In this document: piece after piece, positions 25,358 through 33,033 of the stretch
How positions within the stretch are numbered: the first letter of the stretch is position 1
How the letters are laid out: every line of letters begins with the position of its first letter
DNA from: Patescibacteria group bacterium
Lineage (GTDB): Bacteria; Patescibacteriota; Patescibacteriia; 2-12-FULL-57-11
Length of the DNA: 51,014 bases
Assembly (NCBI GenBank): GCA_004299275.1
Contig: SCSU01000052.1
Location: forward strand, 1 to 51,014
Direction: 5' to 3'
Notes under the pieces: model-generated
Database searches by the model: none
The model's input: the letters and a program-made list of their open reading frames with translations, nothing else
What the model was told of the DNA's origin: nothing
Position numbers and translations under genes: made by a program

Positions 25358-26008
25358 ATGAGCAAACCAACAAATGTCCCATGGCATACCTACGCGAAAT
25401 TCGGCGGCATAAAATATGTCCGAATAGTCGTTCGATCTCTGCACAAACTATTGTTAATGAGAGAGCCGGTGTGGAAAGATATTTCATATTTCAAATCAGA
25501 AGCAAAAAAATATCCACAGTTCACTAAAGGATACAGACATTGGAGTAAATATTACATACTTTATAAAATTGTCCGAAAACTGAAACCAAGATTTGTTCTT
25601 GAGTGCGGAAGCGGCATCTCCACAGCGATTATCATCTCTGCGCTTCGAGAAAATGGGGGAGGATTGCTTGTCTCCCTTGATGAATCGCCTGAATATGGAA
25701 ATGTCGTGAGAGATATTGTTGGAAGCGAGGTGGAAACGCACATCTCGCCTTCAGTTGAGGCCACATACGAAGGGTTAACGGGGACGAAATACGCGCAGAT
25801 ACCTGATTATCCCTACGATTTTATTTTCGTTGATGGGCCACAGACCCAGACCGTTGACCTTGATGCTTTTTATGTTTTAGAAAAAAATCCTATAGCCAAA
25901 GTTTTGATTGATTGTCGCGTAGCTACGGTACGGGCTTTGAAGCAGAGGTTCGGCGGATTATTTAATCCCTGGGTGAATTTAGGTTTTATAAACTTTCATC
26001 GAAAATAA
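25358..26008 (+). CDS. Class I SAM methyltransferase-like protein, AT-rich
   Basis: This 216-residue protein has a SAM-type motif I V-L-E-C-G-S-G-I-S-T near residue 80, an acidic strand end V-S-L-D-E-S as motif II, and Y-D-F-I-F-V-D-G-P in place of motif IV. The D-G-P pattern is typical of the methyltransferase-24 group. The gene stands out by base use: AAA, ATA, AGA and ATT codons are frequent, whereas its neighbours prefer G/C third positions. It appears recently acquired. It has its own possible promoter and is followed by another before the dehydrogenase gene. The acceptor is unknown. Confidence 0.7.
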   Translation: MSKPTNVPWHTYAKFGGIKYVRIVVRSLHKLLLMREPVWKDISYFKSEAKKYPQFTKGYRHWSKYYILYKIVRKLKPRFVLECGSGISTAIIISALRENGGGLLVSLDESPEYGNVVRDIVGSEVETHISPSVEATYEGLTGTKYAQIPDYPYDFIFVDGPQTQTVDLDAFYVLEKNPIAKVLIDCRVATVRALKQRFGGLFNPWVNLGFINFHRK

Positions 26009-26033
26009 TTATTGTAGGTTGTGATTTCCCTCC

Positions 26034-26062
26034 TTGACAGGAGATGACGCATCGATAATAAT
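26034..26062 (+). promoter_or_regulatory. Sigma-70 promoter for the UDP-sugar dehydrogenase gene
   Basis: Perfect TTGACA (26034-26039), 17-base spacer, AATAAT (26057-26062, 5 of 6 consensus positions). Start near 26069, 23 bases before the ATG at 26092. Confidence 0.5.
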
Positions 26063-26091
26063 AAAACGCAATTCTTTTCGTTAATTTTTCT

Positions 26092-26892
26092 ATGATTCGT
26101 TCGGTTGGCATTTTGGGAGTCGGTTTTGTCGGCGGTGCGACCAAGCGTTACTTTGAGAAGGTCGGGATGCCGGTCGCGGCCCACGACCCTGGCAAGGGGC
26201 TCCACGACCTCGCCGGCGTCAACGCCGCCGACGCGGTTTTTATTAGCGTTCCCACGCCTTATGATGAGCAGAAAGGCGGTTTTGACCTTTCCATGGTCCG
26301 GGAGGCAATCGGTAGTATCACTGGAGAAAAAATAGTAATAATCAAATCCACGGTGCTCCCGGGCACGACCGAAAAATTGCAGCTGGAATTTCCCCAGCAT
26401 AAATTTCTTTTTAACCCCGAGTTTCTGACGCAGATTACGGCCGACCAGGACATGCAATTCCCCGACCGGCAGATAGTCGGCTACACCGAAAAAAGTTACA
26501 CCGTCGCCGCCGACCTCTTGGCGATTCTGCCGCTCGCGCCCTACGAGCGCCTGATGCCGGCGACCGCCGCCGAAATGGTTAAGTATTACGGTAACACCTG
26601 GTTTTCCACTAAGGTAACTTTTGCCAACCAGATGTATGACCTCTCTCTGAAGTTGGGGATTGATTACGACCTAATCCGCGACGCGGTGGCGGCGGACAAA
26701 CGCATCGGCCGTTCGCATTTGGAAGTTTTTCACAAGGGCTACCGCGGCTACGGCGGCGCGTGCTTGCCTAAGGACACTCGCGCCTTGATTCAGCTCGGCG
26801 ACCAGCTCGGCGCGGAGATGGCTCTGCTTAAACTTGTTGACCAGTTAAATAACGACTTGCACCGGAAGCAGGGGCTCGAACCGCCGAAGTGA
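26092..26892 (+). CDS. UDP-glucose/GDP-mannose dehydrogenase-like, short form
   Basis: This 266-residue NAD-dependent dehydrogenase has G9-V-G11-F-V-G14 at the N-terminus, V-P-T-P-Y and S-T-V-L-P-G-T-T in the NAD domain, a long central helix region, and catalytic C224 in G-G-A-C-L-P-K227-D. Typical UDP-glucose 6-dehydrogenases are about 430 residues and carry a C-terminal UDP-binding domain; here the protein ends about 40 residues after the catalytic cysteine. No frameshift or downstream fragment is seen, so this is a natural short form. It may oxidise a UDP-sugar to a uronic acid. The adjacent glucuronate-type epimerase supports that. Confidence 0.8.
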   Translation: MIRSVGILGVGFVGGATKRYFEKVGMPVAAHDPGKGLHDLAGVNAADAVFISVPTPYDEQKGGFDLSMVREAIGSITGEKIVIIKSTVLPGTTEKLQLEFPQHKFLFNPEFLTQITADQDMQFPDRQIVGYTEKSYTVAADLLAILPLAPYERLMPATAAEMVKYYGNTWFSTKVTFANQMYDLSLKLGIDYDLIRDAVAADKRIGRSHLEVFHKGYRGYGGACLPKDTRALIQLGDQLGAEMALLKLVDQLNNDLHRKQGLEPPK

Positions 26893-26912
26893 CGCGCAAT
26901 TCATTGAAGCGC

Positions 26913-26946
26913 GTCATCTTGAGCGAGACACGTTAAACGGGATGAG
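26913..26946. repeat. Degenerate copy of GTCATC-type interspersed repeat
   Basis: GTCATCTTGAGCGAG opens and GGGATGA closes a shortened relative of the repeats at 46496, 48941 and 49045. The internal CTTCAATTC/GAATTGAAG pair is absent. Located in the 75-base gap before an epimerase gene. Confidence 0.4.
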
Positions 26947-26967
26947 TCAAAAGATCTAGATTCCATT

Positions 26968-27951
26968 ATGACCACGGCCGTGACCGGCGGCGCCGGGTTT
27001 ATAGGTTCGCATTGCGTCCGCGCGCTGCTCGCGAGAGGGGAGCGCGTTTTTGTGATTGACGACTTAAACAATTACTACGCTCCGGAAATAAAAAAAGAAA
27101 ACTTGACTCCTTTTTTAGGAAATCCAAATTTTACTTTTGTCCAAGCCGACATCCGCGATCGCGCCGCGGTTGGCGAATTTTTCGCCGCGGCTAAACCCGC
27201 TCGGCTTTTGCATTTGGCCGCCCGCGCCGGGGTTAGACCCTCGATCGAGGACCCGGCACTCTATTACGACGTTAATGTTACCGGCACGAGCGTGGTGCTC
27301 GAGGCGGCGCGGAGAGCTGGCGTCAAAAGCGCGGTGTTGGCTTCCAGTTCTTCAGTCTACGGCGAGCGAAGTGACAATCAGCCGTTCCGCGAGTCGGACG
27401 AACTCGGCGCCTCGAGCTCTCCCTACGGCGCCTCCAAACGGCTGATGGAAATTATCGCCGCCGAGTGGCGGGAGCGCACCGGCATCCCCGCGACCTGCCT
27501 AAGATTTTTTACGGTCTACGGCCCGGCTCAGCGGCCGGATATGGCGATTCACAAATTCGTCCGGGTAATGGAAAAAGGAGAAGCGCTCACCGCCTACGGC
27601 AACGGCGAAAGCCGCCGCGACTATACCTACATCGCGGACACGGTCCGAGGCATCCTCGCGGCGTTGGATAACCCCCGCGACTTTCGCGTTTACAACTTAG
27701 GCAGCGGCCGGGAAAAGAGCGTGACCTTAAAAGATTTAATCGCCTTAATTGAAAAGACGCTCGGAGTGCGAGCGCGAATTGATTGGCAGCCGTTCCAGCC
27801 GGGTGATGTGAGCGCGACACTGGCTGATATCTCTTTGGCCCGCGCCGAGCTCGGTTACGATCCGACTACGACTTTAGAGGAGGGGTTAGAAGAGTTTGTA
27901 AAATGGTATCGGGAGACAAGATTGGATCTCCCGCGGGAGATCCAATCTTGA
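26968..27951 (+). CDS. UDP-glucuronate 4-epimerase-like protein
   Basis: This 327-residue extended SDR has G7-G-A-G10-F-I-G13, the A-A-R-A-G-V-R-x-S block typical of glucuronate epimerases, S-S-S-S-V-Y-G, catalytic Y153-G-A-S-K157, R-F-F-T-V-Y-G-P and a C-terminal V-K-W-Y. It should interconvert UDP-glucuronate and UDP-galacturonate, matching the dehydrogenase upstream. The last ten residues, R-L-D-L-P-R-E-I-Q-S, and the stop codon are encoded by a palindromic repeat (27917-27950), so the C-terminus has been remodelled by an element insertion. The gene meets the convergent transferase gene 12 bases downstream. Confidence 0.88.
   Translation: MTTAVTGGAGFIGSHCVRALLARGERVFVIDDLNNYYAPEIKKENLTPFLGNPNFTFVQADIRDRAAVGEFFAAAKPARLLHLAARAGVRPSIEDPALYYDVNVTGTSVVLEAARRAGVKSAVLASSSSVYGERSDNQPFRESDELGASSSPYGASKRLMEIIAAEWRERTGIPATCLRFFTVYGPAQRPDMAIHKFVRVMEKGEALTAYGNGESRRDYTYIADTVRGILAALDNPRDFRVYNLGSGREKSVTLKDLIALIEKTLGVRARIDWQPFQPGDVSATLADISLARAELGYDPTTTLEEGLEEFVKWYRETRLDLPREIQS
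27917..27950. repeat. PAL-A palindrome at the gene 3' end
   Basis: Perfect 34-bp palindrome with arms CAAGATTGGATCTCCCG. Each arm also contains the mini-hairpin AGAT-TGG-ATCT. It overlaps the last ten codons and the TGA of the epimerase gene and lies between convergent genes, so it may also act as a terminator hairpin, though no T-run follows. Confidence 0.9.
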
Positions 27952-27962
27952 TTTTGAGAGTG

Positions 27963-29330
27963 TTACTGTCCTCTGGCTCTTACCACCGTATTCAGCGTTT
28001 TGAGCAGAATCAGCCAGTCTAAAAGATAGGAGCGATTTTTCAGATAAAAAAGGTCGTACTGCAGTTTGAGCCGGTGTTCCTCGGCTGTCGCGTAGTAGGA
28101 GTGGTTTACCTGCGCCCAGCCGGTAAGCCCCGGCCGGACCAAGAGCCGCATTGGGTAATAAGGCATGTCGGCGACGAGTCCTTGGACAAATTCCGGCCGC
28201 TCGGGCCGCGGGCCGATAAAGCTCATTTCGCCCGTGAGGATATTCCAGCACTGCGGCAATTCGTCCAAGCGGGTCAGCCGCAGAATCCGGCCAACGCGAG
28301 TTACGCGTCCGTCGCTTTTTTCCGCGAATTGCGCGCCGCTTTTTTCCGCGTCCACCGACATGGTGCGGAATTTTTTAATCCGGAATATCCTGCCGTCGCG
28401 GCCGACGCGCTCCTGGGCGAAAAAGGTCGGACCGCGGTCTTCGAGCCAGACCAGCGCGGCGACGATCGGCGTCAGAGCCAGCGTGGTGGCGCCGAGAATT
28501 AGAGCCAGCGCGATGTCCGTGCCGCGTTTCAGTTTTTCATAAAATCTTTTGCTGGATTCCTGAAGGTTTTCCAAAAACCAGACGCGGGTGATGGCCGAGA
28601 TGGGCACGCGCCGCGTGATTTGTTCGTAAAAGCCGATGATGTCCAAAAAGTTTATTTTAAGAAAAATGCTCTCGTAGAGCTGTCGCGTGAGTTCCGTGGA
28701 AGTTCGCGGGCTCATGGCGAGCACCACCGTGTCGGCGCGCTCCTCGCGGAGATATTCGGCAAATCCCTCGAGCGTCCGGCGCACCGGCACGCCCGGCGCG
28801 TTCGTGCCGTCCAGAGTAATCGCGCCGGCGACATCCAGGCCAACCAGGGGATTAGCCGTGAGACGGGTGATGAGCTCGCGGGCCTCATCGGTGAGTCCGA
28901 CAAAAACAATCCGGCGCCGGAATTTACCGCCCGCGAGCAACCGGAGCGAGACGAGCCGCCAGGGGACGAGCAGCGCGAAGCTCGCGAGCAGAACCAGGAA
29001 AAGGGTGGTTTTGGGCGAGATGCCGATGCCGGGGACGAGGTAAAAGAAAGCGACGGCCACCGCGGCGGCCGCAGCAGTGGCGGTAATAAGTTCGCCGAAA
29101 AGTTCAGTCCGGTCCCGGCCGAGTGTGAGGTCGTAGAGTCCGAGAGCGGCGAAAATAATTATCCAGAGAATAAAAATCGCCGCGAACGGCGGCCAGTGTT
29201 CGGCAAAGACAAAAGTTCCCTCGCCGGCCAGCCGGCGGGCCACCAGAGCCAAAACCAACGCCAAGAAAAAAACGGCCAGGTCGCCGAACACGAGTCCGAG
29301 GCGTCTTAGTGTGACAATCGCGCGGTCCAT
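27963..29330 (-). CDS. Polyprenyl-phosphate sugar-1-phosphate transferase (WcaJ/WbaP type)
   Basis: This 455-residue membrane enzyme has hydrophobic helices in the N-terminal 120 residues, a central CoA-binding-like Rossmann domain (V-F-V-G-L-T-D-E-A) and a C-terminal catalytic domain. The catalytic domain opens with K-R-G-T-D-I-A-L-A and carries K-K-F-R-T-M, T-R-L-D-E-L-P-Q, F-I-G-P-R-P-E-R-P and R-P-G-L-T-G-W-A-Q-V-N. It transfers a sugar phosphate from a nucleotide sugar to undecaprenyl phosphate, the first committed step of surface glycan assembly. It is the only such initiating enzyme in the window, transcribed opposite to the cluster it probably serves. Confidence 0.93.
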   Translation of the reverse strand: MDRAIVTLRRLGLVFGDLAVFFLALVLALVARRLAGEGTFVFAEHWPPFAAIFILWIIIFAALGLYDLTLGRDRTELFGELITATAAAAAVAVAFFYLVPGIGISPKTTLFLVLLASFALLVPWRLVSLRLLAGGKFRRRIVFVGLTDEARELITRLTANPLVGLDVAGAITLDGTNAPGVPVRRTLEGFAEYLREERADTVVLAMSPRTSTELTRQLYESIFLKINFLDIIGFYEQITRRVPISAITRVWFLENLQESSKRFYEKLKRGTDIALALILGATTLALTPIVAALVWLEDRGPTFFAQERVGRDGRIFRIKKFRTMSVDAEKSGAQFAEKSDGRVTRVGRILRLTRLDELPQCWNILTGEMSFIGPRPERPEFVQGLVADMPYYPMRLLVRPGLTGWAQVNHSYYATAEEHRLKLQYDLFYLKNRSYLLDWLILLKTLNTVVRARGQ

Positions 29331-29428
29331 GTGTATTAATCTCTTATCGCGGGACTGGTATTTTTCCGCCTAATCAGGTAGTTTTTAACGGCAGCGGCGT
29401 TGAATAACCGTAAGCTAGCAGAAATATT

Positions 29429-30136
29429 ATGAAGTTTCAACCCTCTAAACGTTTTTTGGCGATTACGGGCTCGGTCGTTTTAACCGCGGCTCTGATTGCC
29501 GGTTTTTCTCTGGCCGCGCCGCGTCTGGCGCTTGGGGGGAAAGAGCGGGCGCTGATTCAGCAAATTGAAAGCAAGCCGGAGGCCAAAGAGGCCTACGCCG
29601 CGATTCTGGAGCATCAAAAGAAAAAAGCCGGCGACGCGGACAACCCCACTTGGTATATCGCCATCGGCAACAATTGGGTGTTGATTGGCGACCTGTTGGG
29701 CAATCAGACGGCGCGGGACAAAGCCATTGCCGAATATGAGCAAGGCATCGCCCGTCTTGGGAAAAAAAATACCACTTTGATAAATAACGCGGGGAACGCT
29801 TATCGCGCTTCGGGACGCTACGGCGAGGCGGAGGCCAAGTACCGCCAGGCGATAGAGGCGAATAGCGGCGAACCGACCGCCTATGAAAATCTGATTGATC
29901 TTTACCGGATGGATTTAAAAAAACCGCCGGCGGAGATAATTAAAGTTTTCCAACTGGCGCTAGACCGGCTGATTGAAAACGCCCGTATCATTCAGCTCTT
30001 GGCTGAGTATCTCGTCTCTGTCGGCCGCGAACGCGACGCCCTGCAATACTATTATTTGCTGGAAAAGCGCCACCCGGAGCAGTTCGCCTCGGTCATCGCC
30101 GATTTGGAGAGAAAGGTAAATCAGGAAAAAAAGTGA
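29429..30136 (+). CDS. Membrane-anchored TPR-repeat protein
   Basis: This 235-residue protein begins with a positively charged start followed by a hydrophobic segment (about residues 9-30, V-V-L-T-A-A-L-I-A-G) that is either a signal peptide or an anchor. The rest is helical. A clear TPR unit lies around residues 110-145 (N-N-A-G-N-A-Y-R-A-S-G-R-Y-G-E-A-E-A-K-Y), with weaker units before and after. TPR repeats bind proteins, so a scaffolding role outside the membrane is likely. It stands alone between the divergent transferase gene and the protease gene 24 bases downstream, and may partner the latter. Confidence 0.75.
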   Translation: MKFQPSKRFLAITGSVVLTAALIAGFSLAAPRLALGGKERALIQQIESKPEAKEAYAAILEHQKKKAGDADNPTWYIAIGNNWVLIGDLLGNQTARDKAIAEYEQGIARLGKKNTTLINNAGNAYRASGRYGEAEAKYRQAIEANSGEPTAYENLIDLYRMDLKKPPAEIIKVFQLALDRLIENARIIQLLAEYLVSVGRERDALQYYYLLEKRHPEQFASVIADLERKVNQEKK

Positions 30137-30160
30137 AGGGGGAGTACAATTAATACCGCT

Positions 30161-32395
30161 ATGAAGGGAGCAGGAGGCGAGGCCGCCAAAAGATTTTTAT
30201 TTATTATCGCTGCAGTCGCGGTGATTGCCTTGGTGTTCAACCCGGCCGCGACTATCGCGTCTAGCGCGCCCCGAACTCACCGTCTCGGTGAACTGCTTAT
30301 TAAATACCGTGGCCAGAGCACGGTCAATAAAATAATTTTTGACAGCGAGGTGGCGGCTGACGGCGCGCTCGCGGCTTATAAAAAAAATCCATTGGTGGAA
30401 ACGGCGAGCCGGAATGCTTTGGTCAAAATCGCGGCCGAGGCGCCCTTCCCCGACGACGAGCAGTTTTACCAGCAGTGGTATCTCCAAAAAATTCGCGCGC
30501 CCGAGGCCTGGAAGACAACGCAGGGTTCAAGGACGGTGGTGGTGGCGGTATTGGACACCGGCGTGGACACCAATCACCCCGACCTTCGTAACAATATCTG
30601 GACCAACCCGCGCGAGATTTTGGACGGTCTAGACAACGACGGCAACGGCTACCCCGACGACACGAACGGCTGGAATTTTATTGACCAAACCGGCGATCCG
30701 CGGCCGACTTTTACGGGCGGCTGGACCGACGCCGGCGTCCACCACGGGACGATGGTGGCCGGCTTGATCGGCGCGGTCGGCAATAACTCGATCGGTGTCG
30801 CCGGCACCGCCTGGTACGTGCGGCTCATGCCGATTCGGGTTTTAGACAGCATGGGCGTCGGCGACGTGTTGGACGTGACCCGAGGCATTGATTACGCCGT
30901 AAAAAACGGGGCGCAAATTTTGAACCTATCCTTTGTCGGGCTGGAGCGCAACGACTTGCTGGACGCGGCGATTGCCCGCGCCCATGCCGCGGGAGTGCTC
31001 GTGGTCGCCGCGGCCGGCAACGACAGCGCGAACGGCGGGCTCAACCTTGACGCTAACCCGCAATATCCGGTGTGCTCTGACGGCGGTCCGGGGAATAATA
31101 ATGTGATTGGCGTTACCGCCACCACCGAGACGGACCTAAAGGCCTCGTTTTCCGGTTACGGAACCCATTGCGTTGACCTGGCCGCGCCGGGAGTGAGCAT
31201 CTTTTCCACCAGGTTTGAGAATCCCTCCTTACCCAATTTTCAAAAGGCCTACGGCGGTTATTGGCAGGGCTCCTCGCTCGCCGCGCCGCTCGTGACCGGA
31301 GCCGCCGCCCTGATTAAGTCGCTGAACCCCGCGCTCGGCAACGACCAGATTCGCGATATTTTAATGGCCTCGGCCGATAAAATTGACGGGCAGAATCCCG
31401 AGTTCTCGGGCAAGCTCGGCGCCGGCCGGCTGAATTTGGCCGTGGCGCTCAAATCCGTTGCCGGTAATCTGCCGGCCGCCGGCCTGTCACGCGCCTACCT
31501 CGGCGTGGCCGCGTCCGCCGGCGTTCCCGGGGAGGTAAAACTTTTTGACCGCAACGGCGGATTTGTCCGTTCCTTTTTGGCCTACGAGGCGCCCTTTAAG
31601 GGCGGGCTCACGGCCGCGGCCGGGGACCTCGACGGCGACGGCCATGAGGAAATCGTAACCGCGCCGCAGAGCTCCTACGCGCCATGGGTGAGGATTTTTG
31701 ATTCGGCCGGGATTAAGCGCGCTGAATTTTTGGCCTACGCCGCCTCGTGGCGCGGCGGGGTCAACGTGGCCGTGGGCGACGTTGACGGCGACGGCCGCGC
31801 GGAGATCGTGACCGGCGCGGGCAAGGGCGGCGGGCCGCACGTCAAAGTTTTTGATGGCCAGGGCCGGACGCGGGCGTCGTTTTTCGCCTATGACCAAAAA
31901 TTCCGTGGCGGGGTCAACGTGGCCGTGGGCGACGTTGACGGCGACGGCCGCTCCGAGATTGTGGCCGGACCGGGCGCCGGCGGCGGGCCGCACGTCCGTG
32001 TTTTTAACGGAGACGGCAGTTTGAAGACCGAGTTTTTTGTGGGTAAAAAAGAGGACAGCCGCGGCTTGCGCGTGGCGGTCGGCGACACCCAGGCCCAGGG
32101 CATCGGCGGCATCGGAGTTTTTCCGGCGGCCGGCGTGGCCAACACTCTTTATCTGATGAATATCCTGGGCGTGCTCTACGGCGTGGTGGAGGTCGCGGCC
32201 TCAACGCAGAATTTTCCTTTCGCTTTGGGCGATATCGATGGCCGCGGCCGGGCGTTCCTGCTCGTCTCCGTCCCGACTAAAGAGGGGATGAGCTTGTCGG
32301 TCTATGACACCGACGGCCGCGAGCGGGCTTATGCCCTGACTTACGTCAAAAAGAAAATGTCTCCGCCCAATCCTTTCGTGGTGCGGAGACCGTAG
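30161..32395 (+). CDS. Secreted subtilisin-like protease with FG-GAP/VCBS-type repeats
   Basis: This 744-residue S8 peptidase has a signal sequence at about residues 9-35 (F-L-F-I-I-A-A-V-A-V-I-A). A pro-region runs to about 105. The catalytic triad is D132 (V-L-D-T-G-V-D), H195 (H-H-G-T-M-V-A-G) and S372 (G-S-S-L-A-A-P, normally G-T-S-M-A-x-P). After the protease come at least three beta-propeller-like repeats with D-x-D-G-D-G calcium loops (G-D-L-D-G-D-G, G-D-V-D-G-D-G twice). Two of the repeats share an identical stretch of about 45 bases, 153 bases apart. It is probably exported and either cell-surface bound or released; substrates are unknown. No LPXTG-like anchor is visible. Confidence 0.9.
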   Translation: MKGAGGEAAKRFLFIIAAVAVIALVFNPAATIASSAPRTHRLGELLIKYRGQSTVNKIIFDSEVAADGALAAYKKNPLVETASRNALVKIAAEAPFPDDEQFYQQWYLQKIRAPEAWKTTQGSRTVVVAVLDTGVDTNHPDLRNNIWTNPREILDGLDNDGNGYPDDTNGWNFIDQTGDPRPTFTGGWTDAGVHHGTMVAGLIGAVGNNSIGVAGTAWYVRLMPIRVLDSMGVGDVLDVTRGIDYAVKNGAQILNLSFVGLERNDLLDAAIARAHAAGVLVVAAAGNDSANGGLNLDANPQYPVCSDGGPGNNNVIGVTATTETDLKASFSGYGTHCVDLAAPGVSIFSTRFENPSLPNFQKAYGGYWQGSSLAAPLVTGAAALIKSLNPALGNDQIRDILMASADKIDGQNPEFSGKLGAGRLNLAVALKSVAGNLPAAGLSRAYLGVAASAGVPGEVKLFDRNGGFVRSFLAYEAPFKGGLTAAAGDLDGDGHEEIVTAPQSSYAPWVRIFDSAGIKRAEFLAYAASWRGGVNVAVGDVDGDGRAEIVTGAGKGGGPHVKVFDGQGRTRASFFAYDQKFRGGVNVAVGDVDGDGRSEIVAGPGAGGGPHVRVFNGDGSLKTEFFVGKKEDSRGLRVAVGDTQAQGIGGIGVFPAAGVANTLYLMNILGVLYGVVEVAASTQNFPFALGDIDGRGRAFLLVSVPTKEGMSLSVYDTDGRERAYALTYVKKKMSPPNPFVVRRP
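31754..31951 (+). repeat. Near-identical DNA repeat within the FG-GAP region
   Basis: About 45 bases from 31754 recur exactly from 31907, a period of 153 bases or 51 codons, the length of one propeller repeat. Identity at silent sites suggests a recent duplication or gene conversion. Confidence 0.8.
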
Positions 32396-32406
32396 CCGAC
32401 GATTTT

Positions 32407-32838
32407 ATGCCCCATCCCATCAGCATTCCGCTTTTTTTCCGCCAGGCGGCCGCCTACGCCGCGGTCGGATTTTTTTCCATGCTGGCTGATGTCTTTTTTT
32501 TCGGTTGGCTGACTTTCGGTCTAAAAGTACATTATCTGGCCGCCAACCTTTTTTCGTTTATCGTCATCGGCTCGCTGAATTTTTTGGCCAACCGCCGTTT
32601 TACTTTTAACCATCGCGGCGTTCCCGGGGTTTCGCAATACCTGAAATTTTTCGCGGTGGTGGGTATCGGCCTGTTGCTCAACACCGCCCTGCTCGCTTTT
32701 TTTGTGGAAATAATTTCTCTCCACAAAATTCTGGCCAAACTTTTCGCGGCTGCGGTCACTTTTTTTTGGAACTTCGGCATGAATCGTTTTTGGACCTTTG
32801 CGGCAGCTCCCCGAAGAGCCGAGCAGGAGATTGTTTAG
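32407..32838 (+). CDS. GtrA-family membrane protein
   Basis: This 143-residue protein has four hydrophobic helices and the GtrA landmarks F-F-R-Q-A-A-A-Y at the start, N-F-L-A-N-R-R-F-T-F between helices two and three, and F-F-W-N-F-G-M-N-R-F-W-T-F near the end. GtrA-type proteins are thought to help flip polyprenyl-linked sugars across the membrane. It is in line with the GT2 and UXS-like genes downstream. The promoter of the following gene overlaps its stop codon. Confidence 0.9.
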   Translation: MPHPISIPLFFRQAAAYAAVGFFSMLADVFFFGWLTFGLKVHYLAANLFSFIVIGSLNFLANRRFTFNHRGVPGVSQYLKFFAVVGIGLLLNTALLAFFVEIISLHKILAKLFAAAVTFFWNFGMNRFWTFAAAPRRAEQEIV

Positions 32839-32859
32839 CGTTTATTTTTTTGGTATAGT
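32831..32859 (+). promoter_or_regulatory. Extended -10 promoter ahead of the inverted-end element
   Basis: TTGTTT (32831-32836), 17-base spacer, TATAGT (32854-32859) preceded by TGG, which gives an extended -10. The transcript, starting near 32866, would carry the whole element at 32887-33032 as its leader. Confidence 0.5.
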
Positions 32860-32886
32860 GGGTCGAGAAATCCAGGACGGGTTATG

Positions 32887-33032
32887 CCCGGCAGTGAAAC
32901 GCCGACAGCGGGCTGGACACAGACCTTGAGGGTCTGTAAAAACGGACCTTCAAGGTCTGGGCTAAAATTGTAAACAATATTCGCTCGTCGAACCCCGCCA
33001 AGCGGGGTTCGAGTCGGCGTTCTACTGCCGGG
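32887..33032. mobile_element. MITE-like/structured-leader element, copy 1
   Basis: A 146-base element with inverted ends: CCCGGCAGTGAAACGCCGAC (32887-32906) and its near-complement GTCGGCGTTCTACTGCCGGG (33013-33032). TATG directly flanks both sides (32883-32886 and 33033-33036), like a target duplication. The right TATG supplies the ATG of the next gene. Inside are two hairpins: one around 32922-32959 with AGACCTTGAGGG/CCTTCAAGGTCT, and a perfect 10-bp one, CGAACCCCGC-CAA-GCGGGGTTCG (32989-33011). No protein is encoded. Confidence 0.7.
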
Positions 33033-33033
33033 T

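Noticed and set aside
28620-29309. Long open frame on the plus strand opposite the polyprenyl sugar transferase gene
   Set aside because: It is rich in Glu, Arg and Gly with no recognisable motif, lies wholly antisense to a well-conserved enzyme, and is explained by GC-rich codon bias.
32989-33032. tRNA-like look of GGGGTTCGAGTC near the right end of the first element
   Set aside because: The T-arm-like string is half of a perfect 10-bp hairpin with a 3-base loop. No acceptor stem, anticodon arm or CCA layout fits, and copy 2 changes the supposed T-loop.
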